From positions 89,902,592 to 89,966,591 of the forward strand of contig NC_092347.1 of assembly GCF_963676685.1 (NCBI RefSeq): 64,000 nt of DNA. The letters run 5' to 3'. Source of the DNA: Mytilus edulis. Taxonomy: Eukaryota > Mollusca > Bivalvia > Mytilida > Mytilidae. Below are positions 27,901-37,300 of this stretch, in pieces. Under the pieces are notes generated by a model. The model searched no databases, had not been told where the DNA came from, and saw nothing but the letters and a program-made list of their open reading frames with translations. Within the stretch, counting starts at the first letter, position 1. Every line of letters starts with the position of its first letter. The position numbers and the translations under genes were made by a program.

Positions 27901-30900
27901 CCCTTTTTATTGTCTGATCTCATTGAACAACCATGACAACAGTCAAAACCAAATATCACTCTTATATTGTCTGATCTCATTAAACAACAGTCAAAACCGA
28001 ATATCACCTTTATATTGTCTAATCTCATCAAATAATATTCATTAACAGCAAATAAGAATTACCTTGATAATCACCTGCAGGTATCAGGGGCGGATCCAGC
28101 CATTTTAAAAAGGGGGGTTCCTAACCCAGGACAAAGTGGGGTTCCAAATACATGTCCCCATTCAAATGCATTGATCGTCCAAAAAAAGGGGGGGTTCCAA
28201 CCCCCAGTACCCCCCCTCTGGATCCGCGCCTGGGTATCATCAGACATCAGGCTCAGGGAAACACGCACAGATATCAGCTGATATCATCAGAAAAACCGTG
28301 AATAACACCAAATATCAGCTAGTATCAACAGTTAAATTAGAACAACATCAGACATCAGACACTGTGAATTAAACATCAAACATGGGCTTGTTTTATAGGA
28401 CAACAGCGAAGAAAAATATCAAACGTCAGCTGGTATCAGTAAATCACTTGATGATAGTGGTATATATAATGTCAAACATCACTCTGGAAGAGTGTGATAA
28501 CAATTTAATCGAATGGGATACCTACCACAATCCATAGTTGTAAACAAGGCTAGTATAGCAGCACTGTGATAGAGAGGGGTAACAGTATACACTATATCAT
28601 CATGTTCCAGTCCACCAAGGTATAGAAATTTGCTCATTCCTAAAGCTTTCGTTTGGCTTATAATAGCTGGCTTTGGTAGACCTTAAAGACAAACACATTT
28701 ACAATTTATGAACAACAATTAATTGACTTTTAATTGTCAGAATTATATGTTTACCACTAGATTTGTGGCTTTTTTTTTCTTTTTTTTTTACGGCTCAGAG
28801 TTGTTTACTCAATTATGCATATCTTTACATACATGAATGTTTTAATTTATACAAAAATCAAGAGTTTCTTCTTGTTTTGTGGACAAAGTAAGATAACTCA
28901 AATTTTTAAAGATGATTTTAACACTGACATCACTGAAATTTTATATTCCTGCACTTTGCAAAAGTAATATAGTTTTCTTGACAAGTACCAAAATATTATT
29001 TTTTGACTTGAAAATCTGATATTTCAATGATGAATATCTGGAATGATCATGGATAGTAGAATGTCTACACTATTATGATCAATTTTCTGTAATTCAAAAG
29101 TAGTGATAAGCCTAATAGATGATTTTGATATCAAGTCAGTCCCATAGGATTTTGATTGCATTTAATGCAATCTTTACCCCAAAAACCTACCAGTAGTTCC
29201 TGAGGTGTAGATGTAACAGCAGGGAGTCATAAGATTCATCTCTGATCTCATAGTACGGCTTATCTCTGCATGAGGAGCAGATAACATCAACTGATCCCAT
29301 GACTGGTATCCCACTGGTGCTTCTCCTATACCTGTTCCCATTAGGTAGACAGGGATGGGCAGTTCCTGTTTTATATCCTCAACATTATGAAACAGATCAC
29401 TTCCTGAGGAGAAAAGTATTAGTATTTTTTAAATATTTGTCAAAAATATGGTTAAATTTCTGTACTTCTTGAACCGTTTCAAAATAACATATTGCTGAAA
29501 AAGATCTGAACCACCATAAAAGTATACTTCTGAAAAGATCATTTATATTGATGTAATTTCTAATGGAGTTATTTTCCTTGTCTACTTTGTTAGAGGGCAA
29601 CCATTTTGATTTTTATATGTGACTTAAACCACATTTTTAACCATGTAGCACTTGGTCCTTTTTGGTAATAAATTAGCTCCTCAACTGTTTCTGTTCTTAT
29701 ATACTCCCTTAGCTTTTAAAAATAGTACCTTAGCTAAAACTGATGTCATTGTAAAGACATTACCTTGACCAACAATCAGTACTTTTGCTTCACTGATTTC
29801 TATGGAATGTAGTAGTGGCTTATGTTTGTTATTTGTGTTCAGCAAAGCAACTGCAACTCCAATTTTCTGCAAACCTGTGGAAAGACAATAATATATCATA
29901 GAGATAAGCTTTGCTTTCACTTGTACATGTTGACATGACGATAGCAACATAATAATGAAAATATCTGCATACACGGAACCTGTGAAATTTAATGATAAGT
30001 ATAAAATTGAGAAAGGAAATGGGGAATGTGTCAAAGCGACAACAACCCAACCATAGAGCAGACAACAGCCGAAGGCCACCATTATGGGTCTTCAATGTAG
30101 CAAGAATTCCCACACCTGTAGGTGATCTTCAGCTGGCCCGGCCGCCCCTAAAAATATGTATACTAGTACAGGGATAATGGACGTCATACTAAACTCTGAA
30201 TTATACACAAGAAACTAAAATTAAAAATCATACAAGACTAACAAAGGCCAGAGGCTCCTGACTTGGGACAGGCGCAAAATTGTGGCGGGGTTAAACATGT
30301 TTATGAGATCTCAACCCTTGTCCTATACCTCTAGCCAATGTAGAATATGTATCTAATATAGATAGCACATCTGACATCAATGCATCAAACATGCTAAAAA
30401 ATGGATAAAATATAAATGCTCTGAAAGACAAACACTTCTTGGTGTAATGACCAGACACTATTACTACATTGTACAAACATTTCCATAGTGTGCTGTCAGA
30501 TAAATATTAAATTGAAAATCAATAATCAATTATTCTGGGGTTTTTTTACGTCTACATAGTTAATCATGATTTATAAGTCAACGAAAAAGGTCCAAACAAC
30601 ATCTTTGGTTCACATTAAAAGACCCACAAAATGAATGACAATGTTTTGCTTTATAACAGACATAAACATATATCTTAATTAAGCTTTCTTCATTGTTTCT
30701 TGAGTCAATACAAAATAGCATCATACTAAGGCAGCAACCATTTGATTTTCTGGGGGGGGGCTATGGTTTTTTTTGGAAAAAAAAGTTTGTTTCCAGGTTT
30801 TGGTGAAAAAAATAATTTGTTTTGGACCCTGAGAAAAAAAAATTGTTTGTTTCACCCTCAGCTGCCACCATATGTAATGCTAAAATTGAAAGAAAAAAAA

Positions 30901-31390
30901 TTGTTTTCGGTTTGTCGCTAAAAAAATAGATTGTTCTTCGCCGAAGGCGAAAAAAAAAGTTTGCACAGAAAAAAAAACCATAGCCCCCCCCAGAAAATCA
31001 AATGGTTGCTGCCTAACCTAGAAAAGTCCAAACAAATGATGGTTCATTTGATACAAGAATAGCAACAGTATCTCCTAGCTTCAATCCCATCTGTACGGCT
31101 ATATTGGCTACTCTACATGCTTGTTCATTCATAAACTCATAGGTAAAAATTCTATCTTGAAATATTATAAATGGCTTTTTAGGATTATTTTTCGCAGAGA
31201 TTTCAAAAAGATCAACAAGAAAGTTTCCACTAAGTGCATCTGCCATTGTTTTCTTTCCATATTTTCTTCCTAGTTTCAATATTGGTAAATCATAGCCAAT
31301 CCATGGGAACAGAGTTCTCCAAGCCGCCAATGATACACCTACTGCCCCTCCAACTCCTAACAAAGCTGCCTCTTTTCCTGATGGCGGCAT
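18630..31390 (-). CDS. SLC27A (member uncertain): long/very-long-chain fatty acid transport protein (acyl-CoA synthetase), 10 exons
   Basis: Exons in transcript order: 31018-31390, 29764-29874, 29191-29403, 28526-28681, 24098-24222, 23449-23640, 22314-22413, 20759-20957, 20212-20309, 18630-18940. They join to 1878 nt (625 aa plus stop) with consistent phases and GT/AG at every intron, close to the usual 620-690 aa. A hydrophobic segment near residues 8-28 is the expected membrane anchor. Key motifs are the AMP-binding YTSGTTGLPKP (227-237, across the exon 3/4 junction), [12 protein letters not shown] (310-321), ALGNGLR (338-344), FGASEGT (364-370), GD (468-469) and [13 protein letters not shown] (483-495). 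The family activates long and very-long-chain fatty acids to CoA esters at ER, peroxisome or plasma membrane, coupling this to uptake. The C-terminal 'YVP' region resembles SLC27A2/A3/A6 more than A1/A4, but the subtype is a guess. Intron 4 is 4.3 kb and mostly satellite. Confidence 0.95.
19050..19410. repeat. degenerate short-period repeat ('aactgacctcaatga')
   Basis: Irregular copies of a 15-20 bp motif, ACTGACCTCA-T-A, fill the stretch between SLC27A-like exons 9 and 10. Confidence 0.6.
20212..20309 (-). CDS. SLC27A-like exon 9
   Basis: Residues 490-522; completes the VLACS signature with RWKGENV and continues VNVYGV-like sequence. Acceptor ATTTCAG, donor CCAG|GTAACT. Confidence 0.93.
20759..20957 (-). 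CDS. SLC27A-like exon 8
   Basis: Residues 424-489; includes FGDLMYMD and DRVGDTF. Ends in phase 2, so Arg490 is split across the intron. Confidence 0.95.
22314..22413 (-). CDS. SLC27A-like exon 7
   Basis: Residues 391-423; 100 nt between TTTTTAG and GTAAGA. Includes [14 protein letters not shown]. Confidence 0.92.
23449..23640 (-). CDS. SLC27A-like exon 6
   Basis: Residues 327-390; carries ALGNGLR and FGASEGT. Acceptor TTTTCAG, donor CTT|GTAAGT. Confidence 0.95.
24098..24222 (-). CDS. SLC27A-like exon 5
   Basis: Residues 285-326; carries [13 protein letters not shown] and [12 protein letters not shown]. Acceptor TTTTTAG, donor GAG|GTATG, ending in phase 0. Confidence 0.95.
24483..26660. 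repeat. 49-bp satellite array, main block
   Basis: About 44 head-to-tail copies of a 49-bp unit containing 'caacagtcaaacaccaaat', 'cttatattgtctgatctcatt'-like text and a variable TATCACC/TGTCCCC segment. Equivalent variants recur 490 bp apart (for example 25421 and 25911), giving a ten-unit higher-order repeat. Within intron 4 of the SLC27A-like gene. Confidence 0.95.
26670..27733 (+). mobile_element. dead LINE reverse transcriptase fragment inside a satellite
   Basis: Same family as the 62.5-kb copy: [36 protein letters not shown]. The catalytic FADD is changed to FTDG, a tryptophan codon after LKSDLK has become TAG (27061), and frameshifts follow after about 27340. It ends in a short AAG repeat and splits the 49-bp satellite. 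Confidence 0.85.
27734..28045. repeat. 49-bp satellite array, second block
   Basis: About six more copies of the same unit, resuming directly after the LINE fragment and fading towards 28045. Confidence 0.9.
28085..28232. mobile_element. 148-bp hAT-like MITE
   Basis: Terminal inverted repeats CAGGGGCGGATCCAG and CTGGATCCGCGCCTG are typical of hAT-derived MITEs in animals. GGTATCA occurs on both sides (28080-28086 and 28233-28239), partly overlapping the left tip. Intron 4 of the SLC27A-like gene. Confidence 0.65.
28526..28681 (-). CDS. SLC27A-like exon 4
   Basis: Residues 233-284; begins LPKPAI, completing the P-loop, and includes PLYHSAA, typical of the family. Confidence 0.93.
29191..29403 (-). 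CDS. SLC27A-like exon 3
   Basis: Residues 162-232; acceptor CTCCTCAG, donor ACTG|GTAGGT. Ends inside the AMP-binding motif TSGTTG. Confidence 0.93.
29764..29874 (-). CDS. SLC27A-like exon 2
   Basis: Residues 125-161; acceptor CCACAG, donor CAAG|GTAATG. The frame stays open past the donor to a second GT, but only this donor keeps phase with exon 3. Confidence 0.9.
29995..30330 (+). repeat. interspersed repeat ('gggaatgtgtcaaag' family)
   Basis: Longest copy here, in intron 1 of the SLC27A-like gene; short frames in it (for example 29992-30177) are repeat-derived. Confidence 0.75.
30730..31013. mobile_element. 284-bp foldback element (MITE) with TAA target duplication
   Basis: Long inverted ends start GGCAGCAACC on both strands and run about 45 bp through an ACCATTTGATTTTC motif and a G/C run. 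Flanked by TAA at 30727-30729 and 31014-31016. The 3-bp TWA duplication fits PIF/Harbinger. It lies in intron 1 of the SLC27A-like gene, touching its 5' splice site. Confidence 0.8.
31018..31390 (-). CDS. SLC27A-like exon 1
   Basis: Residues 1-124 plus 1 nt. Holds the membrane segment and the start of the adenylating domain. The context TTCACTATGC at 31390 gives the only plausible start. The donor G|GTTAGG abuts a foldback element at 31013. Confidence 0.93.
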
Positions 31391-34135
31391 AGTGAATCTT
31401 AAGCTGTCCCTGTCTTTATTTTACCATATGCAATATACTATGATATCTACAAATTGAAAAGAAATTTTACAGGTATAACCATAACAAGTTAAGAATCAGT
31501 ATATTTAGGAAAAAAAAACTTTCAAAAAAAAAATCATTATTTTGCTTCCTATGCCATCTGAAGCCAGTACTTATGGTTATGTGGCAGCTAGCTACCTAGC
31601 ATGTAGACATCAACTGGTAAAGCTTTCTCTCTGGCAATGTTATTCCTCGCTGTGTAGATTTAATAAGCAGTGAGCACCAAGTTAACAAACATTCACTAAT
31701 AGGTGAAGCAAATCATAGCATAGACTTGCAGGGGACATTTTTTTAAAGCATTTTGGTATAATTATTATAATAAAAGAAAAACAGAAATATCTGATTTATC
31801 TGAGACATATATAAGACGTCATAATTATTTGAACTACACAAATATCTGTTTGTAATTGAAATCGTACCTTATAAAAACGTACTGGACTGTTAGCCTAAAT
31901 GTCCTTATTAATGACTATATGAGAGACATGTTGACTTACGATATGAACGTGCACTGGGCAGGTGTAGTATACATGTAGGTCTACATTGTGACCGCATAAT
32001 ACCTGTGTTTAATTTGTTAACCTATATTTAGTCGAATAAAAAGCAGAATTGATATCTTAGAGTAACAATACAGATACTAATTTCGGAGTCAAATCATATT
32101 TTAATCTACTAGTTTGATATTTTAGACAATAAAACACTCGTTTTTATGTCAATTAAAACCTATCAAAAAAATCTTTGTTTACATTTTGGAAAACAATGAC
32201 CTATCACGTCCTACATTATGACCTCATCTCATGATTTACTGTAGAATAGTTATATGATATCTAGGTAACTATAATATATATTGTTTTTGTATTAACGCCT
32301 TTGTGCCTTGCCCTCAGTGGTTGGAACTCTATGTGACTGGAATTTTAATATTTATTACTTTTTGAAAGCACGCCCCTTTTTCTAGGACCGGAAGTCAATA
32401 AATATTAATTACAAAATTTGTCCTAGTCGGAACAACTTAAATTTCCGTACATTTTCAGATTACGTTTCAATCAACATTTTCTCTTGATGTATAAAAAAGG
32501 GTAAAACTTCACTAGAAATAGAAGGGTATACAATACTTTTTTGTAGTATTTAAGCAAATTTCATAACTTTTTCATTGTCTAGGAGATTTGGTTCGTTAGT
32601 TTCCCCAACAATTACCTTAAATAATTTGTGATTATTTTCCAAGGTACAGAACAAAAGCTCAAAAATAAATGATAAAATTTTAATAGTTTGCTACGTATAA
32701 CTTAAATAACTAATCATTGATAATACCCAGTAATTCACTTGAGACAATAACTGGGGAATATGCAATTACACTAGTACTGGTTAACGTTATGCCGTTGAGT
32801 TGAGTTTTATTTGGTAGTATTTGCATGATGCTGCATGTTTTTTATGTGATAGTCGGTTAAAGAGCTCACCAGAGCTCATGTTTTTCTCTGTTATTGTGTA
32901 TATATATGCCGACTCTAAATAAAATTTACTTACTTACTTACTTACTTACTTATATATTTAATAACTTTACAGAGAAAAAGTACTTAAAATTAAGGTATTG
33001 ACATTTGTTTTATAAATAACGTAAACATAACATTGTAGATATATTTCATATATCAGAATCAATATATTTTTTTAATAAAAAAAAGTGCATTTATCTAATG
33101 ATTTAAAAAACTTTTTTATATACTTTTTTAAAATTCATATTAAATGTACAATAATTTAGTTCTTGTTTATTTAGCAAAACAAACAATAGTAACCTTGTTT
33201 ATCTAAGAACATTTTACTTCATAAAATAATGTGGGACAATCAGAACTTTTCATGTGGGACAATCAGAACTCTAAAATTTTAAAAAGTGGGACAATCGGGA
33301 TTAAACCGAGATCTTTCTATATGCTTTTTTGAATATCTGTCTGTCTCAATTTTTAAAGAGTGAGCACTTATTGTTAATTTACAAATTGACTGTCTTTTTT
33401 TGAAGTCCTGCAATTCTAAATATTTTTCTTTTTTAAAACAATTTTTTATAGAAAAATAAGTACCAAGCTTCCCTTTTTGGGAGAAAAGAATGCGAACGGT
33501 GTAGATATAATATACCCAACATTCCAAGAGAAGACGTTTTTTACCTATTCTGCACTGATGTAGAGATAGAAGAACAGTTTTTGATATCTTGTCATAAATA
33601 TAAAGATATAAGGCAAACCTTTTTTGGAACGGCAGCACTTTGATATATCGATTAACACATCAAAATAAGAGTCTAGAGGTTACCATTCAATGTACGGACG
33701 CGGTAAGTTAACAAGTTATAACTGTTTTTCATGTTTGAAATGGGTCGATCATGTCTAACATAGAACATGTGTTACAACAAAATAAAATATTAGAATGAAT
33801 GCATATAGAAGTGTTCCTGTTTAGCAGTCACGTTTTTGTGATGAATTTTAATACAAACTTCAAATAAGGTATATATACTAGTATTAAGATAAGTCAGAAA
33901 GCAAATAGTTGTGCAAAGCAATACACACGAACAATGATTTACCTGTTAAACATGGATTCTATAAACCTGTGTCATAAAGTTGAAATCTAAGAGAGCTTCG
34001 TACAAAGGTATATATATAATACTGTTATCAAACATGATAATTAGGTTCAAAGTTCACATAGTACGGACGATAATATAGTAAACACGAGAGAACGACTTAA
34101 AATGATATCAATTATTATAAAAAGGACTATGAAAT
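31391..34135. other. spacer between divergent genes
   Basis: 2.7 kb of AT-rich DNA between the SLC27A-like and SRPBCC-like start codons. It should hold both promoters. An ETS-type ACCGGAAGT at about 32390 is the only recognisable motif, and I cannot assign a start site. A 119-codon minus frame at 33279-33638 is not supported. Confidence 0.4.
32790..32952 (+). repeat. retroelement 3' end with (TTAC)n tail
   Basis: 'gccgactctaaataaaattt' leads into (ACTT)n at about 32927-32952, a typical LINE/SINE-type tail in the spacer between the two divergent genes. Confidence 0.45.
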
Positions 34136-34332
34136 ATGCCAAAAAGTCATAAACGATCGCCAATTATAACACGGAAAAGTCTTTATTGGATTCTTAGTGT
34201 ATCTGTTGTGTGTTATTTATTTCATCTATCTGTTGATGTCCAGAATTTGTCCAGATTCGTTGAAGCTGATCCCAACGATGTTTTCTACCTCCTCAAAGAT
34301 CCAGTCAACCTTCTCATTCTGCATCCTAAAGT
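34136..34332 (+). CDS. SRPBCC-like gene exon 1
   Basis: Residues 1-65 plus 2 nt, with the membrane anchor and the DPVNLLILHPK segment; donor AAAGT|GTAAGT. Confidence 0.7.
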
Positions 34333-37300
34333 GTAAGTATTTCATTATACATGTATATATCGCCACGACTAGCGGAAAGCTGTGGAAAGTTTACAGAACC
34401 TACCTTTGACCGACCGTGCAAGGGCTGTATAGCCAGTAAAGGTCGTTAAAAACTTCCATTTGCTGAACCCACCTTGTAGGCACCCTCTTCTTAAGCATGT
34501 TAAGTCTATCTAAGTTATTTAAAGTTTTTAAATTGACAACGACCTATAACTTCCTTGTTCATAACCCACCGTGTAGAACGCCACTTGCGGGGTGTAGGCT
34601 ATGTTTGACATGGGGTGGCAATTTTGAAGCGACGAAAAAGTAAGAAGGTAAGTTCAAGCATCAAAATTTCTTATTTCTAGAACTCTCAGTACCATATAAT
34701 GTATTGCACGGAAGGAACCGCAACATAATCTATTTCCTGAAAGCAGAAGCAGTTGTTTTCAGTGCTCAGTTTTCTCAAACACCTCGCCCTAGGTTTCCGT
34801 GTTGCAGTTTTTTAGGCTTTATATGCAAATTTCGGTATAAAAAACTACTTCACACAGCCATCCCCCGTATCATTTATATAGAATTGTATTCCTCACATTG
34901 ACTAATACCAAATACCAGTTTCTTAGTTAAAATTAATTGGTTTTAAAACTGTTATTCATCAAAATATAAAGTGTCGTTCGGGGTGTCAGATTTTGCGTCG
35001 CAAGGGGTAGAGGCTTTTTCATAAAAAAAAATACGTATTTGCTTGTAAATTAGTCTTCATATGATACATTTTATTTCAAACACATCTACTTTACCATGAC
35101 AAAATAAGGGTTTTTCATTTTGCCTGTTTTTGGTCTTATAAAACATGTGCTTTTGATTTCATTCATAGTAAAAAAAATGGCTTAAAATATTTATTTTTCA
35201 AGCATGTAAACGATTTCTTTTCCTGTTCAGTCACTATCATGGTAACAAAAAGTCAAGGCTATGGCTCAATAAACCAAAACATCACAAAATAGTCTTCAAT
35301 ACAAGATATGCCCGAAGCCTCCACCAGCCAAAATGCATTACTCCTAAAAGAATTAGAACACTCTCTCCAATGAAACACTCACCGGCATCTTTTTCAGCGA
35401 ATGACAACACAACTTCAAGCAATCCTGAAGACGATGATACTACAATTGTCAATGAGAAAACAACGACTTGTACACAATATACAACGGAACAGGTTTACAA
35501 GAAAAAATGATTCAAGACAGTTATTTCGTTCGTAATCGCCCAGCTAGAACTATCCGTTTTCTGTTACACATCTATCATATCATATCTACTTTGAAGCTCT
35601 ACGCTGACTATATACATATCTCTGAACGAACCGGAACTGAATAAAATTTGAAGAATTTGATGTAACCTGTGTTTTTCTAGGTTGAATTTCTGTTACATTT
35701 ATGTTCCTATTTGTGTAGGTGTGTTTGAATTAAAAAGTATCAGATAGAGATCGATTTATACGAAAATGTATTCTTTTTTTATGACAAGCCACTACTAGTA
35801 CTGCAACTGACATCGAAAAAGACGCTTAGTTAACGAGTTTAATGGTCCGGAATAACACACGGCTGCAAATTGTTTTAAATGATAGAATAATATCTATATT
35901 TTAATTTCCGTCGGGTCGTAAAAAGTTTCTATGGTCACATTTTTGTATTTTATCCCTTTAATGGGGGTACCCCACAATTTACGGTTTTGGGTAGTTACCT
36001 TAAAATCCAAAAATATATTTTTTGGTTAAATTTCCCGCTATTTTCGTAAATATTTTCTATGCACATATCATAAAGGATAATCGGAATGATGAAGACATAA
36101 ATATAATACCATCTCCAAGTAAAACTTTCAAACTTAAAGTTAGCTGTTTTTTAGGTAGAAATTTAACGCGTTTTTCTTTGAAAACGAGAAAATATATGAT
36201 TCAAAAATAGTATTTGACATTTGAGAGGACAAAACATATTATTGCGATACTGCATGCAAATTTTGTTGGGCAAATTCCAAACAATTTTGTCAAAAACTCA
36301 AAAATAAAAACATCATTTGTACCTTTTTTAATTACGGAAATTTCCTATCCGTCAATCAGCTCCACCATTTATTTTTCCCTTCATCATCAATTTGATAGTT
36401 TCGATGTGATTATGTAGATTTTGTAGGAGAAGTTAATTTATTTTTGAGTGATTTGAATATATATATAGTAGTTCTTTCGTGTATTTTCTGTAAATAAGTT
36501 ATATTTTTTTTAATAAAATTTTGACTTTATATAAAAGTTAACCAAATCCTTCGGATAAGAGGTTTTTCCGGATAATGACTATAGTTGACATTGTGTGAAA
36601 ATACATTGTATGTCAATGTTGAACCTCAGAGCAATTAATATGCATGCAAGTGGTCGGGGGAAAAGTACTATTGAAGATCCGCAGAGATTTGGTGTGTGAC
36701 AAGGTGATGCTAAAACCAACTTCTCTTAATATTCTGCTTTCCGTGGGCGAATCATCAGTGATGTTATGAGACTTGCACCAGAAGGCAAAATTGGTGCGTC
36801 TTTAAATTATATTGATTGATTGATTGTTGGTTGCTTAACGTCAAATGACAAATAGTTCATGCATGTTCAGGACGAGAACAAGTTAACAATAAAAACAATA
36901 TCGGGAAAATTTAGACTGCCACTGGAAAATGATGGTATATTGGATTGGGACAGACATTTTCCATTGTAACAGGCCACCTTCGGACTCCTCAAAGAGTTGA
37001 TGCAAGGGTTTTAACATGCAAAGAACGTGACACTCCCTTTACACGAGGCATCGGACTTAACGTCCCCATTCTGACCGGACGTGACTGCGAACTTGATACA
37101 TCCCGCACAGCCAAACGGACGCCCCACTTCGTTTTACTGCCGGTCGGGAGAAGACCAAGTGACCACATTTCGTTTCCCAAGTCACCCTTGGGGAACTTTA
37201 GATTAGAAACAACAGAAATCCATACATGTGATCAAACTGATCGACATGTATCCTCACAACCTGACACTTTTATACGATCTCGCGCTCAGTTTCTTCCTTG

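Noticed and set aside
24483..28045. CRISPR-like regularly spaced repeats
   Set aside because: The 49-bp units are contiguous variants without unique spacers, in a eukaryotic intron; it is a satellite.
29681..30082. 133-codon minus-strand frame
   Set aside because: Only its part within 29764-29874 is exon; the rest is intron and interspersed repeat.
33279..33638. 119-codon minus-strand frame in the divergent spacer
   Set aside because: Lys/Phe-rich AT-driven composition, no family resemblance and no splice context.
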